38,681 bases of DNA from assembly GCA_003213455.1 (NCBI GenBank), contig QCMX01000006.1:1-38681 (forward strand), written 5' to 3'. Under the pieces are notes generated by a model, which had not been told where the DNA came from, made no database searches, and saw only the letters and a program-made list of their open reading frames with translations. Both the position numbers and the translations under genes were made by a program. Position 1 is the first letter of the stretch. The number at the start of each line of letters is the position of its first letter. Of this stretch, positions 15,762 through 24,899 are shown in pieces. The DNA is from SAR86 cluster bacterium AG-422-P06. Its GTDB lineage: Bacteria; Pseudomonadota; Gammaproteobacteria; Magnimaribacterales; TMED112.

Positions 15762-17426
15762 TTGACGAGATTACTGCTCTTTCTATGTGTGTGCATTTCG
15801 ATGCACATACATAGCGAGGGCTTAATTGAGGTGCTTGAAGGTAAAAAAAGACTTTCTTCTGGCATCAATTTCAAGGAACTTCCTAAACTTACCACTGAAG
15901 AAAACGGCCAAGATTTTTCTGGAACACTTACTATAAATCAAAGCCCCAAAGGCTTTGGCGTCACAGTTCTTAGAGATGAAAAAGGACTGCATTCCGATAG
16001 TAATTTCACTTTATTTCCAATTGATACAATCAATTTGTCTTCGATTGATGGCACTGTTGTGCCAGAAGTAAAGATTAACCTTGCAACAGAGCATCCATAT
16101 TTTAATTTTCATGCGGGGCTAGGAACCAACAAGCAGTTAGAAAGCTCTAAAAATGCTTTAATTACTCTTCCTTTTTCTTTCTTGCAAAAGAACGCTAATT
16201 GCGTGCATAACGGTATTATGTTGGCTGTATATGATGGAGAACAAATACTTAACACAGTTTTTCAGATATCGAGCGAAACCTGCGCCTACTATAAATTTGA
16301 CTATATAGCTTTGCATGAAGCCAAACTAAATCAGGATGAAAGTAAAACACTAATAGCAGAAAATCATGGTTCATCTGAAGCAAAAATAACGCCGATTAAT
16401 TCACTTTATAGTAGTTACGGTATCAAAACTAAAGTATTTGCAGATAGCGATAATTTCATAGCAGAAAATGTAAGTTTATATGGCCTTATTGATGAGAATA
16501 TTCATTACTCAAGTGCCTGCCAAACAAGAAAAGGGCCTTATCCTCTGTGCAACCAAATGTTATTGCCTAGTTATTCTTTAGCTAAATCTTTGGCTGGAAC
16601 TTTGGGGGTCTCATTGGTTGAAAACAACTATGGTAGTGTTTCAAAACTGTCAGTAGCAGAAACGGTAGAACAGTGTAATGGAAAAAAATGGCAAGATGTC
16701 TCGCTAGAAGATCTTTCAGATATGGCCACGGGCAATTTTATTAATCCAACTTTTGATCTTGATGAGGCTGGCTTAAAACAAACAGGATTTGTTTTTGACA
16801 AATTAACGGATGCTGAAAAAATTAACTTAGCTTGTAGCGTATATCCAAGGAAGTCTAAATCAGGCACTAGATTTGTCTACCATACGTCTGATACCTATAT
16901 TTTAGGCAAAGCTCTTAATGAGTTCTTAGCCAACAATACTGAGGTAGAAGATTATTATGCAGAGCTATTAAGCCCATTTTTAAAAAATCTAGGCATGAGT
17001 TATGCAATAGAAGCTTCTTTGAGAACAGAAGATGAGATAAAGCAACCCTATACAGGATGGGGGATGTATCTTTTAAGAGATGACCTGAAAAAATTATCTA
17101 CATTTATTCATGAACAGAAAGAAGATCAGTCAGAAAAATTTTCATTTCTTAAAGATGCGCTTAAAAGACCTAATGACGCTTTAATTGCTATTCCAGGAGC
17201 AAATATTTTTTACAACAATGGTTTTTGGTTAAGAAAATACAATAAAGGTACTTTTGGTTGCAAAGAAGATACATGGGTGCCATTTATGTCAGGTTTTGGC
17301 GGCATTACCCTAGCCTTCCTTCCCAACAATATGACATATTATTACTTTAGTGATGGTTATACGTTTGCATGGGACTCAGCTGTTTTTGCTTCAAACGAAA
17401 TTAAACCATTTTGTACAACAAAATAA
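15762..17426 (+). CDS. Secreted serine hydrolase, beta-lactamase/PBP-like, with long N-terminal domain
   Basis: A 554-residue secreted protein starting at TTG (15762), which gives a proper signal peptide (about residues 3-18); the first in-frame ATG would lose it. The catalytic half carries S272-L-A-K275 (SxxK) after L-P-S-Y, and Y373-H-T as the likely YxN-type motif in V-Y-H-T-S-D-T-Y-I-L-G-K-A-L. This supports the serine beta-lactamase/esterase superfamily. The SxxK is unusually late: about 250 residues of unassigned sequence with several cysteines precede it. The gene lies 5 bases after the TonB receptor, so it probably cleaves the imported compound in the periplasm. The actual bond (ester, amide or peptide) is not determinable. 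Confidence 0.78.
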   Translation: MTRLLLFLCVCISMHIHSEGLIEVLEGKKRLSSGINFKELPKLTTEENGQDFSGTLTINQSPKGFGVTVLRDEKGLHSDSNFTLFPIDTINLSSIDGTVVPEVKINLATEHPYFNFHAGLGTNKQLESSKNALITLPFSFLQKNANCVHNGIMLAVYDGEQILNTVFQISSETCAYYKFDYIALHEAKLNQDESKTLIAENHGSSEAKITPINSLYSSYGIKTKVFADSDNFIAENVSLYGLIDENIHYSSACQTRKGPYPLCNQMLLPSYSLAKSLAGTLGVSLVENNYGSVSKLSVAETVEQCNGKKWQDVSLEDLSDMATGNFINPTFDLDEAGLKQTGFVFDKLTDAEKINLACSVYPRKSKSGTRFVYHTSDTYILGKALNEFLANNTEVEDYYAELLSPFLKNLGMSYAIEASLRTEDEIKQPYTGWGMYLLRDDLKKLSTFIHEQKEDQSEKFSFLKDALKRPNDALIAIPGANIFYNNGFWLRKYNKGTFGCKEDTWVPFMSGFGGITLAFLPNNMTYYYFSDGYTFAWDSAVFASNEIKPFCTTK

Positions 17427-17428
17427 AC

Positions 17429-18571
17429 ATGAACACTAATATCCATCAAGAAAGTACGTTAGCCGCAGTTATGTATGCAATTTTGGCTACAGCAGGTTTA
17501 TTCTATGTAAATTTAGGTGGGGCATTTTTGTCTGCTTTTGTAGATGGTTTAGGTGTTGGCCGAGATGAAGCTGGGCTAATAGTGAGTGCAAATAAATATG
17601 GTGCTGCAGCTGGCGCGCTAATTGCAACCTTTTTAGTCAAAAACATTCCTTGGAGAAAGGCGGCAGCAGTCCTTCTTGTTTTGATGATGGTTGTTGATAT
17701 TATTTCTTCACAAATTACCTCTGCTGATAATCTAATTGCCATTCGTTTTCTTCATGGCACCATTGGTGGTATTTCGGTTGGTATTGGCTTATCGGTAATA
17801 GCCAGAACAATGAACCCTGATAAAATTTTTGGCATGTTATTGGTGGTTCAATACAGTTTTGGTAGCGTAGGTATTTGGACGGTGCCACGATTAGTAGAAA
17901 GTTTTGGACACATGGCAGTATTTGGTGTGCTTATGTTGTTTAGTTTAATGACGCTTTTAATACTCCCTTTTATACCAAACGTTAGAGAAGCTAAAAGCAC
18001 AAATAACCCTTTTAAAATCAATTTTAGTTTTCTTCTAGTGCTTGCATTAGGAGCATTATTCTTATTTCAAGCATCAAATATGGGTGTGGCTGATTATGCC
18101 TTTGAGTTAGGTAAAGATATTGGTCTGGTAAACACAGAAATCAGCAATCTGCTCACAGTTGCTAATATAATCTCTATTTCTGGTGGCTTGCTTGTTTATG
18201 TCATTGGAACCAAATACGGCAGGACAATACCTTTATTTCTCGGTGTGACTATCTCTGCTATTTTTACTTTTTTATTGCACTATTCAGAGAACATCACAAT
18301 CTACTTTATTGCAAACACTGTTACAGGAATCGCATGGGCATTTGTTATTCCATATATATTAGGGCTTTGTGCATCATTCGATAGCCATGGCCAAATGGCT
18401 GCATTAGCAGGCTTTGTTTCAAAAGTAGGCTTAGCTACTGGCCCTCTAGTTGGCTCAATTTTTATCTTAAATTATGGTTTTGAAATGATCTTGAACATTG
18501 CAACTATTGCTCTGATAGGCGCAACCCTACTTATAACTTACTCAAGCTCAAAACAAAAGGAAGCAGCCTAA
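17429..18571 (+). CDS. MFS transporter
   Basis: A 380-residue inner-membrane protein with about twelve transmembrane helices. The ATG at 17429 was chosen over a TTG at 17411 that overlaps the previous gene. The first half shows the major facilitator pattern with the A-A-G-A-L-I-A-T helix, a basic loop (K-N-I-P-W-R-K-A), and the G-G-I-S-V-G-I-G-L-S helix. Between halves lies a loop with N-V-R-E-A-K-S-T-N. It is likely the inner-membrane importer for the product made by the periplasmic hydrolase upstream. It overlaps the nitrilase-family gene by one base (TAATG). Confidence 0.88.
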   Translation: MNTNIHQESTLAAVMYAILATAGLFYVNLGGAFLSAFVDGLGVGRDEAGLIVSANKYGAAAGALIATFLVKNIPWRKAAAVLLVLMMVVDIISSQITSADNLIAIRFLHGTIGGISVGIGLSVIARTMNPDKIFGMLLVVQYSFGSVGIWTVPRLVESFGHMAVFGVLMLFSLMTLLILPFIPNVREAKSTNNPFKINFSFLLVLALGALFLFQASNMGVADYAFELGKDIGLVNTEISNLLTVANIISISGGLLVYVIGTKYGRTIPLFLGVTISAIFTFLLHYSENITIYFIANTVTGIAWAFVIPYILGLCASFDSHGQMAALAGFVSKVGLATGPLVGSIFILNYGFEMILNIATIALIGATLLITYSSSKQKEAA

Positions 18572-19419
18572 TGTCACAAATTAAAGTTGGGTGTCTTCAG
18601 CTTCAGCTTAAGAAGAGCGACAATTTTGAATTAGTAAAAGAAAAAATTCTTAACTTCAAGCAAGATAAATGCGACATTATTGTTTTAAGTGAATTGTGTG
18701 TTGGGGGTCCAGGGGCAAGCAATGCAGAACACTATTTAGATAACTACCAAGACAAATTCTCTGCCATAGCAAAAGAACTAAACACCTGGCTAATACCAGG
18801 AACATTTTATGAACAGGTGAACGATCAAGTTTTCAATGTTGCACCAGTTTTCAACCCTGAAGGAAAAATTATTCAAAAATGCAGAAAGAATTTTCCATGG
18901 CTTCCATACGAGAAGGAAGTGGCACTGAGCGAAGATATCTGCATCTTTAATATTGATGAGTTCACAAAAGTTGGAGTTCATATTTGTTACGATTTGTGGT
19001 TTCCAGAAACGAGCAGAGCCTTAGCTTTGAATGGTGCAGAAATTATTATTAATCCGACATTAACCCCAACAAAAGACCGAGATATAGAACAAATTATGGT
19101 GCAAGCAACAGCAGCACAACAACAGCTTTTTTATATTGATATAAATGGCTCTGGTGAACAGGGTTGCGGAAAATCTATTGTTTGCAACCCCGATGGCGAG
19201 ATCATGCACCAATCGGATTCTAAAGAAGATAAGTTTATTATAAATCTTGATCTGAACCATGTTCGAGATTCAAGAAAGCATGGAATCTACGGTTTGGGAC
19301 AGCCACTAAAAAGCTTTCGAGATCACAAACATTTTAATAAAATGTATAGCAAGAAAGATGAAGAATTTCTTAACTCATTAGGCCCTTTAGCAGAGAAAAA
19401 AAATAAAAATGAAAACTGA
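18571..19419 (+). CDS. Carbon-nitrogen hydrolase (nitrilase superfamily)
   Basis: A 282-residue cytoplasmic amidohydrolase with the superfamily triad Glu41 (V-L-S-E), Lys106 (C-R-K-N-F-P) and Cys139 (H-I-C-Y-D-L-W-F-P-E). The C-Y-D-x-x-F-P-E context is that of amidases such as omega-amidase and N-carbamoyl-beta-alanine or N-carbamoyl-D-amino-acid hydrolases rather than true nitrilases. It overlaps both neighbours (the MFS transporter by one base, the aminotransferase by 11). The expected job is hydrolysis of a C-N bond to release an amine for the aminotransferase next door. Confidence 0.9.
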   Translation: MSQIKVGCLQLQLKKSDNFELVKEKILNFKQDKCDIIVLSELCVGGPGASNAEHYLDNYQDKFSAIAKELNTWLIPGTFYEQVNDQVFNVAPVFNPEGKIIQKCRKNFPWLPYEKEVALSEDICIFNIDEFTKVGVHICYDLWFPETSRALALNGAEIIINPTLTPTKDRDIEQIMVQATAAQQQLFYIDINGSGEQGCGKSIVCNPDGEIMHQSDSKEDKFIINLDLNHVRDSRKHGIYGLGQPLKSFRDHKHFNKMYSKKDEEFLNSLGPLAEKKNKNEN

Positions 19420-20767
19420 CAACCTAGCAATTAAGGATATAGAAAATTTATTCCATCCAGCAACAAATCTTGTAGTGCACGAGGACACAGACCCATTAAT
19501 ACTCAATAAAGGCGAAGGCATATATGTTTATGATATTCACGGAAACAGATACATAGAAGGTTTGGCAGGGCTGTGGTGTAATGCTTTGGGTTTTGGTAAT
19601 GAAAGTTTGGTTGAAACTGCTGCTAATCAAATGCAAAAATTTGGCTATGGTTCATTATTTGCATCAAAGAGTCATGAGCCAGCTATTATGCTATCTGAAA
19701 AATTAATTGAAATGTCGCCCTACCAGGAAGGCAAGGTATTTTTTGGCAACTCAGGATCAGACGCCAATGATACTCAATACAAGCTTTTTACTTATCTAAA
19801 TAACGCGCTTGGCAAGCCAAAGAAAAAGAAATTTCTAGCGAGAAAAAAAGGCTACCATGGCATCACTGTGGCAAGCGGCAGCATGACAGGCATTCCTGCT
19901 AACCACAAGTTATTTGATTTGCCTCTACCAAACTTTTTTCATACAGATACTCCGCATTTTTACCGAGAACAAACCTCAAATGAGACTGAAGAAGGTTTTG
20001 TTGCTAGGTTAGCCAATAACCTTGAACAACTTATCATCAAAGAGGGCAGTGACTCCTTCATGGCAATGATTGCTGAGCCCTTAATTGGGGCGGGCGGTGT
20101 TTTAATTCCGCCTAAAAACTATTTTCCTGTCATTCAAAGTGTTTTAGACAAATACGATATACCTTTAATTGATGACGAAGTTGTTTGTGGTTTTGGGAGA
20201 ACAGGAAATTGTTGGGGTTATGAAACATTTTCCATGAGGCCTTCATCAATAACTATTGCAAAAGCTCTTTCTTCCGGCTACATACCAATAAGTGCAGTTA
20301 TAGTGCCAGAGGAAATTTTTGAGCCAATCAAAAAAGCTAGTAATGAAGTTGGCGTTTTTGGCCATGGATACACCTACTCAGGACATCCAGTAGCTTGCGC
20401 TGTAGCTCTAAGAACTCTTGAGATATATGAGGAGCTAAATCTTTTTAGTCATGTGGTAAAGATCACTCCTAAGTTCCAAGAAAGAGTAAATAAGCTAGGA
20501 ACATTTGAATTTGTTGGAGAAGCAAGAGGCATTGGGCTAATAGCCGCTCTAGAAATAGTTAAAAACAAAGACACAAAAGAGAATTTTGATCCATATGGAA
20601 AAGTTGGCAAACAGATAGCCGAGATATGTCAGAAGAATGGCTTAATTGTAAGAGCAATTGGTGATGTAATTGCAATATGCCCGCCTTTGATAATAACTGA
20701 AGAACAGGTTGATGAGATGTTCGATATTCTTGAAGCTTCATTAACCGAATTTGAAAAATCTGTATGA
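19409..20767 (+). CDS. Class III aminotransferase, PLP-dependent
   Basis: A 452-residue omega-amino acid/amine aminotransferase of the beta-alanine:pyruvate or putrescine:pyruvate type. Visible motifs are the cofactor phosphate site N-S-G-S-D-A-N-D (near 114-121), G-Y-H-G (148-151), D256-E-V before G-F-G-R-T-G, and Lys285 in I-A-K-A-L-S-S-G-Y as the Schiff-base lysine. The usual family residue in the phosphate motif is Glu or Asp, so S-D is normal. Being overlapped by the nitrilase gene and followed by alanine dehydrogenase, it likely uses pyruvate as acceptor and makes alanine. Confidence 0.92.
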   Translation: MKTDNLAIKDIENLFHPATNLVVHEDTDPLILNKGEGIYVYDIHGNRYIEGLAGLWCNALGFGNESLVETAANQMQKFGYGSLFASKSHEPAIMLSEKLIEMSPYQEGKVFFGNSGSDANDTQYKLFTYLNNALGKPKKKKFLARKKGYHGITVASGSMTGIPANHKLFDLPLPNFFHTDTPHFYREQTSNETEEGFVARLANNLEQLIIKEGSDSFMAMIAEPLIGAGGVLIPPKNYFPVIQSVLDKYDIPLIDDEVVCGFGRTGNCWGYETFSMRPSSITIAKALSSGYIPISAVIVPEEIFEPIKKASNEVGVFGHGYTYSGHPVACAVALRTLEIYEELNLFSHVVKITPKFQERVNKLGTFEFVGEARGIGLIAALEIVKNKDTKENFDPYGKVGKQIAEICQKNGLIVRAIGDVIAICPPLIITEEQVDEMFDILEASLTEFEKSV

Positions 20768-20793
20768 ACAAAAACATTTTTTCAAACTATAAT
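20765..20793 (+). promoter_or_regulatory. Sigma-70 promoter for alanine dehydrogenase
   Basis: TGAACA at 20765-20770 (the -35) is separated by 17 bases from a perfect TATAAT at 20788-20793. Transcription would start at about 20800, only two bases before the ald ATG, and there is no ribosome binding site, so the transcript is probably leaderless. The -35 overlaps the stop region of the aminotransferase gene. Confidence 0.55.
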
Positions 20794-20801
20794 TAGCAAG
20801 C

Positions 20802-21887
20802 ATGATAATAGGCGTACCTAAAGAAATTAAAAATAATGAATGTAGAGTTGGTCTAACTCCAAAATCAGTTAGCGCTCTCTCTAAAAATCATAAAGTTTAT
20901 ATTGAAAAAGATGCAGGTGCTGCTATAGGTTTTTCAAACCAAATATATATAGATAGTGGAGCTGAAATTCTTGATACAGCTTCTGATATTTATGATAGTT
21001 CGGAGCTAATTGTTAAAGTAAAAGAGCCGCTACCAGAAGAAAACCAATTTTTATCATCTAAAAATGTGCTCTTTACCTATCTTCATCTCGCTGGCAACAA
21101 AGAAAATGCAAAAAACCTGATATCAACAGGCGTTACTGGAGTGGCCTATGAAACTGTAACTGCAGATGACGGGTCATTGCCTTTGCTCTCGCCTATGAGC
21201 AAAATTGCAGGACAAATTAGTCTAGTTGTTGGCCAATATTTTCTACTGAAGCCCAATAAAGGTCTTGGCACCTTATTGGGAGCTATTGAAAATGTTAGTG
21301 CTAGAGAAGTTTCAGTTGTTGGGGCTGGAGTAGCAGGCACAGAAGCTATAAAAAAAGGCTTAAGTTCAGGCGCACATGTTAATGTGCTCGATATATCTCA
21401 AAATAAACTTGATGAACTGCAACACTCTTTCGGCACGGAAAATATTTCATACATTCTCTCAAATACAGACAGCATCTCCAATGCAATAAGTAAGTCTGAT
21501 TTAGTTATTGGCTCTGTTTATGTGGTTGGAAAGGAAGCACCTAAGGTAATTACTAAAGATATGTTGAAAGTTATGAAGCCAGGCAGTGTATTGGTAGACA
21601 TTTCAATTGATCAGGGTGGATGTGTTGAAACAAGCAGACCAACAACGCACGATGACCCCGTCTTTATTGAGGATGGTGTTGTACATTATTGTGTAACTAA
21701 TATGCCAGGAGCTGTGCCACTTACTGCTTCATTGGCCTTAAACCAGGCGACTCTACCATACATAGAAAAAATTGCAGATTTGGGTTTGAGCCAGGCCTTA
21801 AAAGAAGACTTACACCTTGCCAATGGCTTAAATATGGCTGACGGCATAGTAAAGCATGATTCAGTTAGCGCAGCCTTAAATAGCTAG
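20802..21887 (+). CDS. ald: Alanine dehydrogenase
   Basis: A 361-residue NAD-dependent alanine dehydrogenase, which interconverts alanine with pyruvate, ammonia and NADH. The N-terminal M-I-I-G-V-P-K-E-I-K-N-N-E-C-R-V-G is the family signature; the catalytic Lys (V-K-V-K-E-P-L-P) and His (Y-L-H-L-A) are present, as is the Rossmann loop V-V-G-A-G-V-A-G-T-E-A. Its length matches the family. Its position after the aminotransferase suggests it recycles the alanine formed there into pyruvate. The stop TAG interlocks with the ppsA stop (shared CTAG). Confidence 0.95.
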   Translation: MIIGVPKEIKNNECRVGLTPKSVSALSKNHKVYIEKDAGAAIGFSNQIYIDSGAEILDTASDIYDSSELIVKVKEPLPEENQFLSSKNVLFTYLHLAGNKENAKNLISTGVTGVAYETVTADDGSLPLLSPMSKIAGQISLVVGQYFLLKPNKGLGTLLGAIENVSAREVSVVGAGVAGTEAIKKGLSSGAHVNVLDISQNKLDELQHSFGTENISYILSNTDSISNAISKSDLVIGSVYVVGKEAPKVITKDMLKVMKPGSVLVDISIDQGGCVETSRPTTHDDPVFIEDGVVHYCVTNMPGAVPLTASLALNQATLPYIEKIADLGLSQALKEDLHLANGLNMADGIVKHDSVSAALNS

Positions 21888-24244
21888 CTTTTAGTTTTTG
21901 CGAGCTCTAACCAGGTCTCAATCACAGTGTCTGGGTTTAGAGAAATGCTTTCAATCCCTTGATCTAATAACCATTTAGCAAAATCGGTATGGTCAGAAGG
22001 TCCTTGACCACAAATTCCAACATATTTCCCATTTGTTTTGCATGCTTGAATAGTCAGGGAAAGCATGTGTTTTACTGCAGGATCCCTTTCATCAAATATA
22101 TCTGCAACTAGCGAAGAGTCCCTATCAAGACCTAAAGTTAATTGGGTCATATCATTTGAACCAATTGACATTCCATCAAAATATTTTAGAAACTCATCAG
22201 CAAGGATCGCATTTGATGGTATTTCGGACATCATAAGAATTGTTAAACCGTCATCACCTCTTATCAGACCATTTTCTTTAAGTAGCTTGGAGACTGACTT
22301 AGCTTCATTCAGGGTTCTTACAAATGGAACCATAACTTGTAGGTTTTTAAGCCCCATGCCCTTTCTTACTTTATTTAAAGCAATACACTCAAGCTCAAAA
22401 CATTTCTTGAAATCTTCAGAAACATAACGGCCTGCCCCCCTGAAACCCAACATCGGGTTTTCCTCTAAAGGCTCAAAGAATTTTCCACCAATAAGGTTTG
22501 CATATTCATTTGATTTGAAATCTGACATCCTCACAATTACAGGTTTTGGTGAAAAGGCTGCAGTTATTGTAGAAATGCCTTCTGATAATTTATCAATAAA
22601 AAAACTTACAGGGTCATCATAGCCAGATATTTTTTCTTGTATTATTTTTTTGGTTTCTGTATCAACTGAATCCAAATCTAATAAAGCCTTTGGATGAATT
22701 CCTACCATTTTGTTGATAATGAATTCTACTCTTGCAAGGCCCACTCCTTCATTTGGAATCATTGAAAAGCTCATTGCCCTATCAGGATTACCTACATTCA
22801 TCATTATTTTGACCGGTATTTTTGGCATTGATCCAAACTTTATTTTGTCCACTTTATGCTCAAGAATACCTTCGTAGACATTTCCAACATTTCCTTCTGA
22901 ACAGCTAACTGTGATCTTTGACTTATCTTGAATGTATTTAGTTGCTGTATTACAACCAACAACTGCAGGGATGCCAAGTTCTCTTGCAATAATTGCAGCG
23001 TGACAGGTTCTGCCACCTCTATTAGTTACAATTGCTGAGGCTATTTTCATTACAGGCTCCCAATCTGGATCTGTCATATCAGTAATAAGAACATCACCCT
23101 CCTTAATCTTATTAATTTCTGAAATATCTTTAATAATTTTCGCTGTGCCAGATCCAATTTTCTGTCCAACACTTTTCCCAGAAATAATGAGCTTTGATTT
23201 TTGTTGAAGAGTAAACTTTTCGAAGTAGTCAGTGACTTTGCTTTGCACTGTTTCAGGCCTTGCTTGAAGTATGTATATTTCCCCACTTCTACCATCTTTG
23301 GCCCACTCAATATCCATTGGAACTTTGTAATGTTCTTCAATGATTTGGGTGTATTTAGAGAGCTTGATAATTTCATCATCTGTAATAGAAAAATTCTTTG
23401 TATCTTCCTCAGCAACCTTTACATATTTCACACTTTTTCCAGCCTTATTATTGTTGGCAAAGATCATTTTTTTTGCTTTTTCGCCTAGAGTTTTCTTTAA
23501 GATTGGAAATTTGTCATTCTTTAATGCCTCTTTAAAAACATAAAACTCATCTGGATTTACAGAGCCCTGAACGATGCCTTCTCCAAGCCCATAAGATGAA
23601 GTAATAAATATTGCGCCTCTGTAACCTGACTCTGTATCTAATGTAAAGGCTACACCTGAAGAGCCAATATCACTTCTAACCATTTCCTGAATGCCAACAG
23701 AGATAGATAGTTCGCCCTCAAAACCTCTTAAGCTTCGGTAAGATATTGCCCTATCAGTAAACAAAGAAGCATAAACTTTATGGATTGCTTCTAATAAATT
23801 ATCAAACCCATCAATATTCAAAAAAGTTTCTTGTTGTCCTGCAAATGAAGCGTCCGGCAGGTCTTCTGCTGTAGCTGAAGACCGAACAGCAAAACTCTTG
23901 CCTTTCGATGAAATTTTCTCCCACTCTGCCTTAATATCGGCTATTAACTTTTCAGACAAAGGTGCTTTTGACACGAGGCCCCGCAATTTTTTTCCAGCTC
24001 TTCTTAAATGATCTAGGTTCTCAACATCCAAAGATGCAAGCTCAGCCTCTATTAAGGAGTCTAGCCCACTATCTTTTAGAAAATCGTTGAAAGCAAAAGA
24101 AGTAATAGCAAAACCACCAGGCACATTTACACCCAATCTGCTTAGATTGCTTATCATTTCACCAAGAGAAGAGTTTTTCCCTCCGACTGTATCAAAATCA
24201 GCCAAGGTGATCTCATTGAAATTTTTAATATAAGGTCTGGCCAT
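21884..24244 (-). CDS. ppsA: Phosphoenolpyruvate synthase
   Basis: A 786-residue enzyme (EC 2.7.9.2) that makes PEP from pyruvate and ATP for gluconeogenesis. The ATG at 24244 (M-A-R-P-Y) was chosen over a TTG three codons upstream; GGAA precedes it. The N-terminal nucleotide domain begins with V-G-G-K-N-S-S-L-G-E-M; the phosphohistidine is in G-G-R-T-C-H-A-A-I; the C-terminal PEP/pyruvate domain ends with the I-C-G-Q-G-P-S-D motif. The size matches E. coli PpsA. It is convergent with alanine dehydrogenase, which could supply its pyruvate. Confidence 0.97.
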   Translation of the reverse strand: MARPYIKNFNEITLADFDTVGGKNSSLGEMISNLSRLGVNVPGGFAITSFAFNDFLKDSGLDSLIEAELASLDVENLDHLRRAGKKLRGLVSKAPLSEKLIADIKAEWEKISSKGKSFAVRSSATAEDLPDASFAGQQETFLNIDGFDNLLEAIHKVYASLFTDRAISYRSLRGFEGELSISVGIQEMVRSDIGSSGVAFTLDTESGYRGAIFITSSYGLGEGIVQGSVNPDEFYVFKEALKNDKFPILKKTLGEKAKKMIFANNNKAGKSVKYVKVAEEDTKNFSITDDEIIKLSKYTQIIEEHYKVPMDIEWAKDGRSGEIYILQARPETVQSKVTDYFEKFTLQQKSKLIISGKSVGQKIGSGTAKIIKDISEINKIKEGDVLITDMTDPDWEPVMKIASAIVTNRGGRTCHAAIIARELGIPAVVGCNTATKYIQDKSKITVSCSEGNVGNVYEGILEHKVDKIKFGSMPKIPVKIMMNVGNPDRAMSFSMIPNEGVGLARVEFIINKMVGIHPKALLDLDSVDTETKKIIQEKISGYDDPVSFFIDKLSEGISTITAAFSPKPVIVRMSDFKSNEYANLIGGKFFEPLEENPMLGFRGAGRYVSEDFKKCFELECIALNKVRKGMGLKNLQVMVPFVRTLNEAKSVSKLLKENGLIRGDDGLTILMMSEIPSNAILADEFLKYFDGMSIGSNDMTQLTLGLDRDSSLVADIFDERDPAVKHMLSLTIQACKTNGKYVGICGQGPSDHTDFAKWLLDQGIESISLNPDTVIETWLELAKTKS

Positions 24245-24294
24245 AAGTTCCAATATAAAAACTACAATTATATAATTTAATCCACAATTACTTC

Positions 24295-24327
24295 ATTTAG
24301 TTGCATTTTCTTGAATGACAACTAAAT
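24295..24327. promoter_or_regulatory. Perfect 9-bp dyad / hairpin in the ppsA-nitroreductase gap
   Basis: ATTTAGTTG (24295-24303) and CAACTAAAT (24319-24327) are a perfect inverted repeat. With one bulged A (24318), CATT (24304-24307) also pairs with AATG (24314-24317), giving a 13-pair stem closed by the loop TTCTTG (24308-24313). It ends 7 bases before the nitroreductase ATG and lies about 50 bases upstream of ppsA on the other strand. It could be an operator for the divergent pair or an RNA element in the nitroreductase leader. Confidence 0.5.
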
Positions 24328-24334
24328 AAATTTT

Positions 24335-24898
24335 ATGAATGATGCCTTAAAAAATATTCTTGAGCGGAACTCTCATCGCAATCTTGTTGAGCCAGCCCCA
24401 TCCTCAGAAGAAATGGATTTAATTTATAAGGCTGCACTTAGAGCTCCTGATCATGCTTGGCTAAGACCATCTAGCTTCATAGAGGTTCAAGGACAAGGGT
24501 TAGAACGTTTATCCAGGGCATTTAAAGATTTTGCTAAAGAGGAAATCGATAATTTAGAACAAGATAAGTTGGAGATATATGCAAATGCTCCTTTTAGAGC
24601 CCCTCTGGTAGTCATCCTAATCAATACGCCCAAAGAACACCCAAAGGTTCCTGAAGTTGAACAGATTATGTCAACTGCAGCTGCAGGACAAAATATTTTA
24701 TTGGCACTGAGCTCTCTTGGATATGGCGGAATATGGAGAACAGGCACATTCGCACTGAACAAAAAAGTAAATAAATATTTAGGCCTGAACTCTGACCAAA
24801 AAGTTTTAGGCTACTTGTATATTGGAACACCTGAAGGGAAGCAAAAAAATATTCCTGATTTAAATCCAAGCGATTTTGTCTCAAAGTGGAACTCCTAA
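24335..24898 (+). CDS. Nitroreductase family protein (YdjA-like)
   Basis: A 187-residue FMN-dependent oxidoreductase like E. coli YdjA. It has an N-terminal R-N-S-H-R-N (FMN-phosphate-binding type R-S-x-R), A-A-L-R-A-P-D-H-A-W-L-R-P, typical of YdjA, and a central stretch with Q-N-I-L-L-A and G-Y-G-G-I-W-R-T-G binding flavin. No ribosome binding site is apparent; a 13-pair hairpin ends 7 bases before the start. It is followed one base later by the ceramidase-like gene. The physiological substrate is unknown for this subfamily. Confidence 0.85.
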   Translation: MNDALKNILERNSHRNLVEPAPSSEEMDLIYKAALRAPDHAWLRPSSFIEVQGQGLERLSRAFKDFAKEEIDNLEQDKLEIYANAPFRAPLVVILINTPKEHPKVPEVEQIMSTAAAGQNILLALSSLGYGGIWRTGTFALNKKVNKYLGLNSDQKVLGYLYIGTPEGKQKNIPDLNPSDFVSKWNS

Positions 24899-24899
24899 A

